The notes below the pieces were generated by a model, which was not told the origin of the DNA, did not search any database, and saw only the letters and a program-made list of their open reading frames with translations. Below, piece after piece: positions 35,949-45,961 of a DNA stretch of 64,000 nt. Location: positions 38,807 to 102,806 of the forward strand of contig CAMYAM010000005.1 in assembly GCA_947253875.1 (NCBI GenBank). The letters are read 5' to 3'. The translations under genes were made by a program, and so were the position numbers. How positions within the stretch are numbered: position 1 is the stretch's first letter; the number at the start of each line of letters is the position of its first letter. The stretch is from an uncultured Fastidiosipila sp. (lineage in GTDB: Bacteria > Bacillota > Clostridia > Saccharofermentanales > Fastidiosipilaceae).

Positions 35949-38900
35949 TTGAAGATTTTAATAGATGAAGAAACAATTAAATCATTAACACCTAGCAGCA
36001 AAATTTATATGCGTGGCCGCAACTTATATAACGCCAAAGAGCGTGTTGGACCATTCTATTATGATTCTAGGAAACAGCTCATATCTGCGAAGGTCAGTAG
36101 TTTTTCTGGAAATATTTATGATACCTTTATCCAACTTAATAACAATGGTACTGTTGCAGGTGCAGGCTGTAGCTGTGGGTCTTTTGGTGTGTTCAAAGGA
36201 CCTTGTAAACACGTTGTAGCTTTATTGTTTTCTCTTCAAACAAAGGAATTCCCTGATGAAGATGTTATCCCTCAAGAATTACCTGACACTAATCCTCTAA
36301 AAGGTGTACCGGTGCTCAAACAGGCTATACTTTCATTTGATGTGCTCGAAAGAATTACGAATCCTGATGAGAAAAATAAGAGCTTACGTAGAAAAATTAG
36401 GAATATAAAAAATAAAGCAGAGGAGAATTCAATAAATTTAGTTAATTCTCCTTCAAGTGATGTTCAAGGACTTCTTAGAGATGAGACTGTTACAAAGTCA
36501 GAGGGTGAAAATAGCAACGAATCGGAATATGTTAAGTTGAATCCTGGTAATTTTTCTAATATGGAGAACCTGATTCTAGAAACTCAAGCTGATGGAACTC
36601 AAATTATTAAAAGAAGAATTTATGAGCCCGACGGTGAGGATTTAGTAAAACAAGTTAAAGTTTGGAATACAAAAGAGGAAAATAGAGCCAACACTTTGGA
36701 TAGAATTCTACAATTAGATAGGTTAGTTATTTTTGAAATAACTTTAAATCTTAACCCTGGAAGTGGCCAAGATGTAGAAATTTCTTTGCGAGTAGGTAAT
36801 AATGAGCAGCTTTATGTAATTAATAAATTAGGTGAATTCATTGACCAAATAAATAGTCGTGACTTCATTGAGTTTGGTGTGCGTTTCACTTGGCATAAGA
36901 AACAGTCTTTAACAGCAGATCAGGCTAAGTTTTTGGAATGGTTAGAAAATAACTATATTGAAACTAAGAGACGTTTGCGTGCGTATTTAGATTCAAATGA
37001 ATTACTTAGTGGAGAATATGTTATTGACGGTAAATTTTTATCTTTAACTATGGAGCAGCTAAGATCTTTCTTTGAACTTGACTTGGAAGAAAGTGAAGAA
37101 TTTATAGTTAAGGTAAATGCAGGTGGGCAAGATTTTCCACTTGTATGGAGGGATACTTATCCTGAAGAATTGAATTTGAATTTGGACCTAATTTCTGAGC
37201 TGGAAGAGAATGGTGAAACGAGAACTAATGAAGCCAGCGAAACTAAGAACTATGATGAAGATTCAGAAACTGATAAGCCAAAGATTGCTAGACTTGGAAT
37301 AAGTTTCAAAAATCGAAATATTGAGGTTCATAATCTAAAGGATGATATAGGGCGCAAAGATCTCTACAATTCTTTAATTATTTTGCCTATGTTGGACGTA
37401 GTACTTTTAGATAAAGTATTCTACCGTTGCAAGACTCCAGAGAGTAGATTGTTTTATGCAGTGATGTCACTTTTGGCAGATGCAAAAACGAATACAATTG
37501 ATGTGACTGCAGAACAAGCATCTTATGTGCTCGGTATGAAGGCTAGTGTTTGGGAAAAAGGTGGATTTTTAACCTTAGGTAAAAAGCTGCAATCTAAGAT
37601 TATTAAAGAGAAATTAGATACCAGAATTTTCATAGACTTTGATGGCAAGAAAATTAACATGTCAGTTTTCTTTAATTATGGGGATTATAATTTCCGACCA
37701 GGTTATGCTCAATATGGATTGCTAAGTAAGCACAAAGACGACGAAGCTTTAATCATAAGAGACTTACCTGCTGAAAAAGCTCAGATTAGACTTTTAAACG
37801 AGATGAATTTTGATGAGGTTGCCCTGGATAAATCTGAATTACCTATGGTGGTAAAGGGCAAAAAAGGCAGCCAAATGATTCATCAGTATTATTTGAAGCA
37901 TAGTAAAGATATATTTAATTTTATAAATACAAATATGCAGAGGTTGGCAGAAAATGCTCGTCTATACCTGACTCCGAACTTTAAAGAAATTAGGTTATTG
38001 GAACCAGGTAAGGCTAGTGTAAGTCTTGGTTTAAGTGATGATAAAAGTGAAATAAAAGTTGAGGTAAATGTCGAAGGCTACTCAAAAGAGGTTTCAGGAA
38101 AGATAATTGAAGCATTCTTGGCAGACAAGCCTTATGTCAGATCAGACCATAAAACTTATATTAATCTGTCATCAGATAGGAAAGACTGGGCTAAGGATTT
38201 ACAAGATTTACAAAATATTGTTAAAACTCTGAATTCCTGGGAAGTCTCTTGGGAAGAGAATGTTTTCTACGTTCCAAGAATTAGGAGTTTATCATTGATA
38301 AGTGCACTAAGCACCAAGGGTATCGAGATAAACTCTGATCTCAAGGAAATTAATGAGCAGTGGGAGAATTTAAAGCGAGATCTAGATGATCCTAGCTTAA
38401 GAGGTCCAGAAGTTCCAGCAGAAATTCAGGCACAGTTACGCCCATATCAGGTAGAAGGTTATCACTGGCTGTCTTTCTTAGATCGTTATGGCTTGGGCGG
38501 TATTCTAGCAGATGAGATGGGTCTTGGTAAAACTTTACAAATGCTAACTTTCATCTGGTCTAGGTATAAAGAAGAAGGTGGTAGGACATTAATTGTTGCA
38601 CCTACATCTTTACTGTACAACTGGCAAAGAGAAGCTGAACGATTTGTACCAGAGTTACCTACTTTTGTTGCTTTTGGAAATAAGAGTGATAGAGAAGATG
38701 TGTATGCAGAGTTCGAAAAAAATGATGGTCTAATGATCGTTTCTTACGGTTTGGTAAGACAAGATAGAAGAACATTATCTAAATTCAACTTTAATTATAT
38801 AGTCTTGGATGAAGCGCAGTATATTAAAAACCCAATGACCAAAACTGCTAGGGCTGTAAAAGCACTGCACGGTGAGCGTAGATTTGCCATGACAGGTACT

Positions 38901-39944
38901 CCTTTAGAGAACCACATTGGCGAGCTGTGGTCTATCTTTGACTTTATTATGCCAGGATTCCTGTTTACTTATTCAGACTTTCAAGATAGATTTGGAGTTC
39001 TGTTTAAAGTTTCTAGTGCAAATTATAGTCAAGCTGAGTTAGAAGAGATGAAGCTCAAGGCTGATTCTCAAACGGATGAGAAAATTAGCGACGCTGATGA
39101 CTTTATCCTTGATACTAATCAGCTGGTAGAACAAAAAACTAGAGAGAGTTTGAGGCAATTGGTTTCTCCATTCATCTTACGTCGACTAAAGACTGATGTA
39201 CTAAAAGAACTACCAGAGAAGATTACAACCAACATTCCTTGCCCTATGACTCCAGAGCAGCAAAGAGTGTATCGTGATCATCTTGCTAGAGCAAGAGCTC
39301 AGATCTTTACCTATGAGCAGAGTGAAGGTAGAGTACAAAATCGTGAGCGTATGAATATCTTAGGTGAGTTAACCAGACTAAGACAGATTTGTTGTGATCC
39401 AAAATTATTCATGCCAAATTATGAGGGTGGTAGTGGAAAATTAGATGTATTAGAAGATTTACTTGATAACTTGATTTCAGGTGGACATAGAATTTTACTC
39501 TTTTCGCAATTCACAAGTATGCTTGAAATTATAAAACAAAGACAGGAAGCTCTAGGTAGGAAGATTTTCTATATTGATGGTCAAGTCCCTTCTGATAAAC
39601 GTGTGCAATTAGTCGATGACTTCAATGCAGGAGAAGGTGAAGTGTTTCTAATCTCATTGAAAGCTGGTGGTACGGGACTTAACTTGACAGGAGCGGATGT
39701 AGTAATTCACTATGATCCATGGTGGAATCCGGCAGTTGAGGATCAAGCTACAGATCGAGCTCACCGTATTGGTCAAGAGAAGCATGTTCAAGTATTTAGA
39801 TTAGTGACAATTGGATCTATTGAAGAGAAAATTCAAGAGATGCAAGAAGCTAAGCAGAAATTATTAGACGATATAGTCTCTGCAGGTGCTACTTATATCA
39901 ATAAGATGAACATGGATGATATTAAAGAACTATTTGCTGAGTAA
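35949..39944 (+). CDS. SWIM zinc-finger SNF2-family helicase
   Basis: 1331 residues from TTG 35949, with AAGAGG 9 nt upstream. The N-terminal SWIM finger has C74, C76, C86 and H88. A long middle region (about 120-830) has the SNF2-associated bacterial domain. The motor follows: Walker A DEMGLGKT from D855, Walker B-type DEAQ from D954, TGTPLENHIGELW, and the second RecA domain ending in WWNPAVEDQATDRAHRIGQ. It translocates on double-stranded DNA using ATP; the role is probably DNA or transcription-complex remodelling. It is followed after 26 bp by a HelD-like helicase. Confidence 0.92.
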   Translation: MKILIDEETIKSLTPSSKIYMRGRNLYNAKERVGPFYYDSRKQLISAKVSSFSGNIYDTFIQLNNNGTVAGAGCSCGSFGVFKGPCKHVVALLFSLQTKEFPDEDVIPQELPDTNPLKGVPVLKQAILSFDVLERITNPDEKNKSLRRKIRNIKNKAEENSINLVNSPSSDVQGLLRDETVTKSEGENSNESEYVKLNPGNFSNMENLILETQADGTQIIKRRIYEPDGEDLVKQVKVWNTKEENRANTLDRILQLDRLVIFEITLNLNPGSGQDVEISLRVGNNEQLYVINKLGEFIDQINSRDFIEFGVRFTWHKKQSLTADQAKFLEWLENNYIETKRRLRAYLDSNELLSGEYVIDGKFLSLTMEQLRSFFELDLEESEEFIVKVNAGGQDFPLVWRDTYPEELNLNLDLISELEENGETRTNEASETKNYDEDSETDKPKIARLGISFKNRNIEVHNLKDDIGRKDLYNSLIILPMLDVVLLDKVFYRCKTPESRLFYAVMSLLADAKTNTIDVTAEQASYVLGMKASVWEKGGFLTLGKKLQSKIIKEKLDTRIFIDFDGKKINMSVFFNYGDYNFRPGYAQYGLLSKHKDDEALIIRDLPAEKAQIRLLNEMNFDEVALDKSELPMVVKGKKGSQMIHQYYLKHSKDIFNFINTNMQRLAENARLYLTPNFKEIRLLEPGKASVSLGLSDDKSEIKVEVNVEGYSKEVSGKIIEAFLADKPYVRSDHKTYINLSSDRKDWAKDLQDLQNIVKTLNSWEVSWEENVFYVPRIRSLSLISALSTKGIEINSDLKEINEQWENLKRDLDDPSLRGPEVPAEIQAQLRPYQVEGYHWLSFLDRYGLGGILADEMGLGKTLQMLTFIWSRYKEEGGRTLIVAPTSLLYNWQREAERFVPELPTFVAFGNKSDREDVYAEFEKNDGLMIVSYGLVRQDRRTLSKFNFNYIVLDEAQYIKNPMTKTARAVKALHGERRFAMTGTPLENHIGELWSIFDFIMPGFLFTYSDFQDRFGVLFKVSSANYSQAELEEMKLKADSQTDEKISDADDFILDTNQLVEQKTRESLRQLVSPFILRRLKTDVLKELPEKITTNIPCPMTPEQQRVYRDHLARARAQIFTYEQSEGRVQNRERMNILGELTRLRQICCDPKLFMPNYEGGSGKLDVLEDLLDNLISGGHRILLFSQFTSMLEIIKQRQEALGRKIFYIDGQVPSDKRVQLVDDFNAGEGEVFLISLKAGGTGLNLTGADVVIHYDPWWNPAVEDQATDRAHRIGQEKHVQVFRLVTIGSIEEKIQEMQEAKQKLLDDIVSAGATYINKMNMDDIKELFAE

Positions 39945-39970
39945 GCTAAGTCAAAGTAAATGAGGTAACT

Positions 39971-42073
39971 ATGGATAAACTTTTTCAAGATGAGTTGAAT
40001 TATTTAAATGAAACTTTAGCCTATATTGAGCAACGTTTGGAGTATTTGCTGCAAAACAACGAGAGACGAGAAAATGAATCACGAGAGCTGATGCGTGAAG
40101 CTTACGCTGAAGGCTTGGAGCTTAAAGAAGAAGATGGAAACGGTCATTTTGATTCATCTATGGTTCAGAATGAATTAAGACAGCAAGCAGAAGTCATCTC
40201 GGCTCAAAAAGTAGAGACCGTAGAATTACAAAATTTATATAAAAGACCTTATTTTGCACATATAGATTTCAAATTTGAGAATGAGGATGAAGCTGAACCA
40301 ATTTATATTGGGCTAAAAGATATAATTGATCTAGATAATTTCCAGCAATATTCGGTTGACTGGAGAGCTCCAATTGCTGACCTTTACTATAACTACAAAG
40401 AACTAGGTCCTGTCAGTTTTATGTCTAAAGATCAAGAAATAAAAGGAGAACTTGTAGCTAAATATCAGTTGCTTATTGAAAAAGCGAAGTTAATAAACGT
40501 TTTGGATACATCTGAGCAAATTAATGATGAAGTACTGCAGATAGCCTTAAGCAAAATGGGATCTGCTACCATGAAAAATATTGTAGAAACTATTCAAGCT
40601 GAGCAAAATAAAATTATAAGAGCTGAGCCCAATAGGACATTGATAGTACAAGGTGTAGCAGGTTCGGGGAAAACGTCTATTGCATTGCACAGAGCAGCCT
40701 ATTTAATTTATCTAATGCCTAATATTGAAGCGGCCGATATGTTATTGATTTCTCCAAGTATATCTTTTGCTAATTATATAGCTAGCGTGTTACCAAGTTT
40801 GGGAGAAAGAAATATTTCATATGCGACTTTGGAGTCCATTGAACAATTGGAGATTTCTGACGTTAATTCAAGGTTTTCAGATTACAACTTTATTCCAAGT
40901 TCGAGGGAAAAGATGGAGGTTTTCTCTAAATTTGAAATAGTAGACTACATTTATGAGTTTACCGATTTTCTGGAAAGTGCAATTTTTTCTCCAAAAGCGA
41001 TTGAACTTGACAAAGAAGAGTATGTCAAACAAAGCACGATAGATAACTTATTTAGACAGAACTATAAGTTTTTACCAGTGTTTGCAAGGAACAATAGCAT
41101 ATTACAACATGTTGAAGATATTATCGGCAATAAGGATTTATTTAATGAGAAAAAAGACGAGATCCAAAAGCAGATTAACTCAATGTATGTTCTAGATAAC
41201 TTGAGCAACATTTATTCGGTTTTTGCTAAATGGTTAGAAAGCGAAAAACAAATTGATAGTACTTACTTTGACCCTAGTAAAATGGATGAGATTGATTTAA
41301 GTATCTTAGCTTTGCTAAAAATCCTCCTATACGGTGCTTCTGATTCTGATTGGGTTAAACATGTAATTGTTGATGAAATGCAAGATTTATTACCAACAGA
41401 CCATGAAACAATTCGACTATTATTTACCTGTCCTAGAACCATATTAGGAGATGAAAATCAGGCAGTAAGATATGAACTTGATAAAAATTACTTGGAGCAG
41501 TTAGAGGAGCTTTATGGTAGAGATAAATTAAGGGTGGAAAGTTTTACTCTAAACAAGTCCTACAGATCTACAGCTCAGATTACAAATTTTGCGAGAAATA
41601 TAATTGAATCTGATACAATTCTAGCTCTCAGTAGGGACGGTAAGGAAGTTGAAGTAGTAGAAGTTAAAGAAGCAACTCAAGCACAAGCGGAACAAAAACG
41701 AGATGAGCTTATTTATAAGGATTTGCTCAAATTGCGAGATGAGGAATACAATACGGTTGCAGTTATTGCAAAAGACAAGCAAGAATTAAATAAATTCAAA
41801 CGTAACTTGAAGGATATAATGGCAGCTGATACTGCTAACAAGGATATATTACTAAATTCGTTTCTGAGAGAAGAAGCTGAATTTGCAGCAACGCTTTGTG
41901 ACATTGCTGGCTCAAAAGGTATTGAATTTGATGCAGTTATACTGTTAAATGCTTCTGATAAGCAGTATAATTCAGAACTTGATAGGACGAAACTATATGT
42001 AGCTTGTACGAGACCTTTACATAATTTGAAATTATATGCAATTGGAGATAAATCAAGGTTTATACGAAAATAA
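39971..42073 (+). CDS. helD: HelD-like UvrD-family ATPase
   Basis: 700 residues. HelD removes stalled RNA polymerase from DNA. An N-terminal coiled coil (about 1-70) of the type that enters the polymerase secondary channel precedes a split 1A domain with Walker A GVAGSGKT at 228-235, a variable insert, the second motif HVIVDEMQDLLPTD, and the UvrD-like C-terminal SKGIEFDAVIL and YVACTRPLHNL. Length fits HelD (about 700-780). Adjacent to an SNF2 helicase, suggesting a joint role in clearing stalled complexes; this last point is inference. Confidence 0.85.
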   Translation: MDKLFQDELNYLNETLAYIEQRLEYLLQNNERRENESRELMREAYAEGLELKEEDGNGHFDSSMVQNELRQQAEVISAQKVETVELQNLYKRPYFAHIDFKFENEDEAEPIYIGLKDIIDLDNFQQYSVDWRAPIADLYYNYKELGPVSFMSKDQEIKGELVAKYQLLIEKAKLINVLDTSEQINDEVLQIALSKMGSATMKNIVETIQAEQNKIIRAEPNRTLIVQGVAGSGKTSIALHRAAYLIYLMPNIEAADMLLISPSISFANYIASVLPSLGERNISYATLESIEQLEISDVNSRFSDYNFIPSSREKMEVFSKFEIVDYIYEFTDFLESAIFSPKAIELDKEEYVKQSTIDNLFRQNYKFLPVFARNNSILQHVEDIIGNKDLFNEKKDEIQKQINSMYVLDNLSNIYSVFAKWLESEKQIDSTYFDPSKMDEIDLSILALLKILLYGASDSDWVKHVIVDEMQDLLPTDHETIRLLFTCPRTILGDENQAVRYELDKNYLEQLEELYGRDKLRVESFTLNKSYRSTAQITNFARNIIESDTILALSRDGKEVEVVEVKEATQAQAEQKRDELIYKDLLKLRDEEYNTVAVIAKDKQELNKFKRNLKDIMAADTANKDILLNSFLREEAEFAATLCDIAGSKGIEFDAVILLNASDKQYNSELDRTKLYVACTRPLHNLKLYAIGDKSRFIRK

Positions 42074-42177
42074 AGTTTTGACTGATTAGCTGATTATAGG
42101 AATTGAATAAGGGAGAAGAAATCACAATAGTGGTTTTGCTTAGCTAAGATAAAATACTTTAGGCGGAGGAGTAAGAA

Positions 42178-42999
42178 TTGGCAAAGATAAATTTTGATAT
42201 TAATCCTGTAAATGATATAAGTCAGGTAATGCATAATACAGAATCTGGCTCGATGTCTAAATTACTGGATCTTTGCTTGAGGTTTGGTAGCTTGATGAAT
42301 AGTGTTGGTTCAGAGAGCGCTAGAACCGAAGATAGCATTGAGAGAATTCTTGATGCCTATGGGGTAGATTCTGCTTCAGCTTTTTGTATACCTACGATAG
42401 TTATTGTTAGCTTCAAAGATGAAGAAGGTAATATTTATACGAGTAGTAAAAGAACTCGTTCGCAAAGTAATAACTTTACAAAGTTTGACGAACTTAATAG
42501 TTTGTCCAGATATCTGTGTGATGGTGAGCTGAAAACTTTAAGTATTTTTGAATCAGAGTTGGATAGAATTGAAGAACTTAAGTATAACTTTAATATAAAT
42601 AACTTGATTGGTACTCTTCTAGTTGCTTTTAGCTTTAACTTTATTTTTGGCGGAGATTTTAGGAACGCAATTGGTGCTGTTTTGGCAGCATTTTTAATGG
42701 CAATAATTAATTCGTTTTTGACAAACGCTCAAGTTAACTCTACCTTTAATAACCTTGCTTCTAGTTTCTTTGGTAACGTTTTTGTTGAGCTGTTTGCCAT
42801 GATTGGTCTGATTAATAATACAGGAACTGCTAGTATATCTATTATCATGGGACTGGTTCCTGGTATGCTTCTGACAACTTCTATTCGAGAAGTTTTCTCT
42901 AAAGATTACACTTCTGGTTTAAACAAACTAGTTGAATGTTTATTTATAGCGATTAGCCTGGCAGTTGGTGCGGCACTTGCAATTATGTTGTTGAGGTAG
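42178..42999 (+). CDS. ThrE-type threonine/serine exporter, large subunit
   Basis: 273 residues from TTG 42178, 7 nt after GGAGGA. A cytoplasmic N-terminal half (about 1-135) precedes five membrane helices; this is the former DUF1212. The adjacent gene encodes the second part. In actinobacteria both halves are fused as ThrE, which exports threonine and serine; in Bacillota they are usually split as here. The substrate is assumed from family. Confidence 0.85.
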   Translation: MAKINFDINPVNDISQVMHNTESGSMSKLLDLCLRFGSLMNSVGSESARTEDSIERILDAYGVDSASAFCIPTIVIVSFKDEEGNIYTSSKRTRSQSNNFTKFDELNSLSRYLCDGELKTLSIFESELDRIEELKYNFNINNLIGTLLVAFSFNFIFGGDFRNAIGAVLAAFLMAIINSFLTNAQVNSTFNNLASSFFGNVFVELFAMIGLINNTGTASISIIMGLVPGMLLTTSIREVFSKDYTSGLNKLVECLFIAISLAVGAALAIMLLR

Positions 43000-43005
43000 G
43001 TGGAA

Positions 43006-43590
43006 ATGGAAGCATTAATTTCAGGTTTAGTAGTAATTTTAGCAGTTGCCTTATCTACATATGGCTACTCAAAGATGTATGTTTTGCCGAAGAGATTGTT
43101 ACCTGTTTCTATGATAGCTGCAATCGCAGGTTGGGTAGTGAACTCACTAATTATTGAATATTTTGGCAGTTCTTTCGCAGGTGGTTTTATGGCTGCTTTC
43201 ACAGTTGCAATGATAGGAGAGGTAAGTGCACGAAAGGTTAAAACTCCAGCAATTATCATTATTGTTATTGGAATTTTGCCCTTGGTTCCAGGATCTTTGG
43301 TCTACAGAACAGTTGAAAATATTATTGCAGACGATATAAGTGCTGCTATATCAATTGGTTTGGAAACGATTGGTATTGCCTTATCTATGGCACTAGGTAT
43401 TTTAGTTAACTCCACATTTGTTCAGCTGTACTACCTCACTAAAAGAAGATTTAAAAAATATCAAGAAAGAAGAGCTTCCAATGATTCAGACAGTAGTAAT
43501 GAAAGTACGGAGAAATTCCAAGGGCTTAAAAACGCTGACGAAATCTCAGATCCAGTGGTAGTGAATGTAAATGAAGATGATAAGAATTAG
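43006..43590 (+). CDS. ThrE-type exporter, small subunit
   Basis: 194 residues from ATG 43006; a GTG at 43000 directly behind the upstream stop is an alternative. Five membrane helices with the family motif VVNSLIIEYFGSSFAGGFMA and ILPLVPGSLVYRTVE. A charged cytoplasmic tail of about 50 residues follows. It needs the preceding gene for export; the two are effectively contiguous. Confidence 0.85.
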   Translation: MEALISGLVVILAVALSTYGYSKMYVLPKRLLPVSMIAAIAGWVVNSLIIEYFGSSFAGGFMAAFTVAMIGEVSARKVKTPAIIIIVIGILPLVPGSLVYRTVENIIADDISAAISIGLETIGIALSMALGILVNSTFVQLYYLTKRRFKKYQERRASNDSDSSNESTEKFQGLKNADEISDPVVVNVNEDDKN

Positions 43591-43593
43591 ATT

Positions 43594-43707
43594 TTGACAG
43601 TGTTTACACATAAAAATCTATATTGCTAACGACAAATGTAAAAAATAAAGTTATCATATAAAAGTAGGAAATTTTATTTTGGAATATTTCTATTCTAAAT
43701 AAAATTT
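43594..43707 (+). promoter_or_regulatory. Promoter-like box and leader hairpin of the GH20 gene
   Basis: TTGACA at 43594-43599 with TATATT at 43619-43624 (19-nt spacing). Between this and the ribosome site is a perfect 11-bp inverted repeat, AAATTTTATTT (43669-43679) and AAATAAAATTT (43697-43707). The hairpin is AT-rich without a T-run; it may stabilise the mRNA or be an operator. Confidence 0.45.
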
Positions 43708-43741
43708 GGATAAAGAACTTTAACTAGAAAGGATATTGATA

Positions 43742-45703
43742 ATGAACAACTTATATTCTGGATTCAATGCACGTGGTAAATTTTGCATGAATGTAGATAA
43801 ATTAAATTTAGACGAGTTGGATGTATTGAAGAGAGTTGCCCCGGTTTTGGATATAGACATTAACAAAAATGATGGAATTGCTCTATATACAGAAAAATCA
43901 ACAGATGACAGCATTACAGTTGAGTTTGATGCAATTGATAATGTCATGCGAATTAAGTATTTCGACTTGAGAAGTTTTGCGAGAGCACTTTCACACTTAA
44001 GAGAAGTGCGTGAAACTGGTAAGGCAGTACACGAGAAGGTACAATTTGAAGATCTTGGGTTCATGGTTGACCTCTCAAGAAACGCAGTTTTAACGGTTGA
44101 TAGCTTGAAGCTTCTAACTAATTACCTGGCTGTTATGGGTTATAACACACTTTTCTTATATATCGAAGATACTTATGAAATTGAAGATTATCCATACTTT
44201 GGTTATCAAAGAGGAGCATATTCAAGTCAAGAACTTAAAGAAATTGACGATTATGCTTATAGCTTAGGTATTGAAGTTATTCCATGTATGCAAACCTTGG
44301 GTCACTTAAGAAATGCTTTCATTTGGCCATATGCCAATGAGATCAAAGATACTGATGATGTCCTTCTAGTTGATGAGGAAAAAACTTACGACTTTATCAG
44401 AGCCATGTTAAAAACACTTAGTAACTCAGTAAGAAGTCGTAGAATTCACATAGGTATGGATGAGACTTTTGGCTTAGGTCGTGGACAGTATCAAACAAAA
44501 AATGGTGCAGTGCCTCCACATGAAATTTTTGCCAAACATATTGAGAAAGTCTTGGAAATTGCCAAAGAATTTGATTATGATCCAATGATTTGGTCAGACA
44601 TGTACTTCCGTTTCTTATCAAATACTGAAAATTATTACGATCTAGATACAGAAATAAGTGAAGAGATTAAAAAAGGTGTTCCAAAAGAGCTTTCACTAGT
44701 TTATTGGGACTACTACAACACTGATGAAAAAATCTATGAAAAAATGCTAGAGAGACATAAGATCTTGGGTGGAAACAAGACTTGGTTTGCTGGTGGTATC
44801 TGGAACTGGAATGGTATCAAAGTCAACCATGGTAAGATGTTTGCAACAAGTCAACCTGCTTTAGAAGCATGTAGAAAAGCTGGTGTTAAACATATCTTAA
44901 CTACTGCCTGGGGAGACAATGGTGCTGAAACTAGTGTATTTGAGGCTTTACTTGGTGCGCAATATTTCGGTGAAGCGACTTGGCAAGAGCAATTACCTAC
45001 TAGAAGTGAGACAATCAGAAGATTTAACCTTACTGTTGGTGGTGATGGCAAAGCATATTACAATATGCGCCTGTTCGATGAAGTACCAGGTGTGCCAAAA
45101 GATAATCTCAATACCTATAACCCAAGCAAATATATCTTGTACAGTGATGTATTGACTGGCCTTTTTGATGTTCACATTAACCCTTATGCAGAAGAGTTAA
45201 GTGAACATTATGGAAATCTAGCAGACTACTTCGACTTGAAGGCGGCTGAAACTACAGATCAACATAGATTGTTCTACTTGCAGTCAGCACAATTAGCAGA
45301 TGTTTTACAACGTAAGGTAATATTAACTTCTACTTTAAGAGCATCATATTTAGCTGGAGATAAATCTACATTGAGACAATTGGTAGAGTTCGACTTGCCA
45401 GAACTAATTGGCGCAGTAACTGACTTACAAGCATTTACAATGTCAATTTGGTACTTACACAATAAGCCTCAAGGCAGTGAAGTAATTGATTCTAGAATGG
45501 GTGTTTTAATTGCTAGACTCAAGACTACGTTGGATAGAGTTGACGGTTACTTGAACGGTGTTTACGAATTCTTACCAGAGCTAGAATCTAAACGTTTAGC
45601 CTTTGATGGACGTAGCTTGGCAGAAGTTGAGCTATCTCCACATATTAGAGTAAATGACTGGAAGAGAATAATCTCAGCGAGTCCAATTTCCAATGCTCCA
45701 TAA
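43742..45703 (+). CDS. GH20 family beta-N-acetylhexosaminidase
   Basis: 653 residues from ATG 43742, 8 nt after AAAGGA. An N-terminal GH20b-like domain of about 90 residues, a TIM barrel (about 95-420) and an alpha-helical C-terminal region. The catalytic pair is D240-E241 in HIGMDETFG; the Asp positions the substrate's acetamido group and the Glu is the acid. GHLRNAF and WGDNGAE line the site. No signal peptide, so it processes imported GlcNAc- or GalNAc-containing sugars. It is a single gene, and the exact substrate is unknown. Confidence 0.85.
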   Translation: MNNLYSGFNARGKFCMNVDKLNLDELDVLKRVAPVLDIDINKNDGIALYTEKSTDDSITVEFDAIDNVMRIKYFDLRSFARALSHLREVRETGKAVHEKVQFEDLGFMVDLSRNAVLTVDSLKLLTNYLAVMGYNTLFLYIEDTYEIEDYPYFGYQRGAYSSQELKEIDDYAYSLGIEVIPCMQTLGHLRNAFIWPYANEIKDTDDVLLVDEEKTYDFIRAMLKTLSNSVRSRRIHIGMDETFGLGRGQYQTKNGAVPPHEIFAKHIEKVLEIAKEFDYDPMIWSDMYFRFLSNTENYYDLDTEISEEIKKGVPKELSLVYWDYYNTDEKIYEKMLERHKILGGNKTWFAGGIWNWNGIKVNHGKMFATSQPALEACRKAGVKHILTTAWGDNGAETSVFEALLGAQYFGEATWQEQLPTRSETIRRFNLTVGGDGKAYYNMRLFDEVPGVPKDNLNTYNPSKYILYSDVLTGLFDVHINPYAEELSEHYGNLADYFDLKAAETTDQHRLFYLQSAQLADVLQRKVILTSTLRASYLAGDKSTLRQLVEFDLPELIGAVTDLQAFTMSIWYLHNKPQGSEVIDSRMGVLIARLKTTLDRVDGYLNGVYEFLPELESKRLAFDGRSLAEVELSPHIRVNDWKRIISASPISNAP

Positions 45704-45783
45704 GGTAGAGTAAAAGAGTTGAAAATTCAGTGCTAGTTAGGACTTTTTAGGACTCTTTAAGGCTCTGATGTTGGAACAAAAAT

Positions 45784-45841
45784 AGTCAAGTATAGTATTT
45801 GTAGGGCTTTACAACAGCTGTAACTGATAGTAAACTTGACT
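45784..45841 (+). other. Long inverted repeat downstream of the GH20 gene
   Basis: AGTCAAGT (45784-45791) and ACTTGACT (45834-45841) are perfect inverted repeats spanning a 42-nt loop that itself contains a TTACA/TGTAA hairpin. There is no T-run. It could be an RNA 3' structure or an operator for queT. I see no other content in 45704-45870. Confidence 0.35.
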
Positions 45842-45874
45842 GTACAATTAAATAGTTATCAAAAAATAAAATAA

Positions 45875-45956
45875 AATTGCAGGTAACAAGCCTTTGACAT
45901 TATCAAATAAGCGGACCTGCAATTTTCGGGTGAATGTTTATCACCAAGGAAAGGAT
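45875..45956 (+). promoter_or_regulatory. Structured leader of queT, candidate riboswitch
   Basis: AATTGCAGGT (45875-45884) pairs perfectly with ACCTGCAATT (45915-45924). Inside is TTTGA/TCAAA (45893-45897 with 45903-45907), leaving an asymmetric internal loop (AACAAGCC opposite TAAGCGG). A second hairpin, GGTGA/TCACC (45929-45945), abuts the ribosome site AAGGAAAGG. queT genes are often under preQ1 riboswitches. I do not see the class I core, and cannot confirm class II or III. Confidence 0.5.
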
Positions 45957-45961
45957 GTTTT

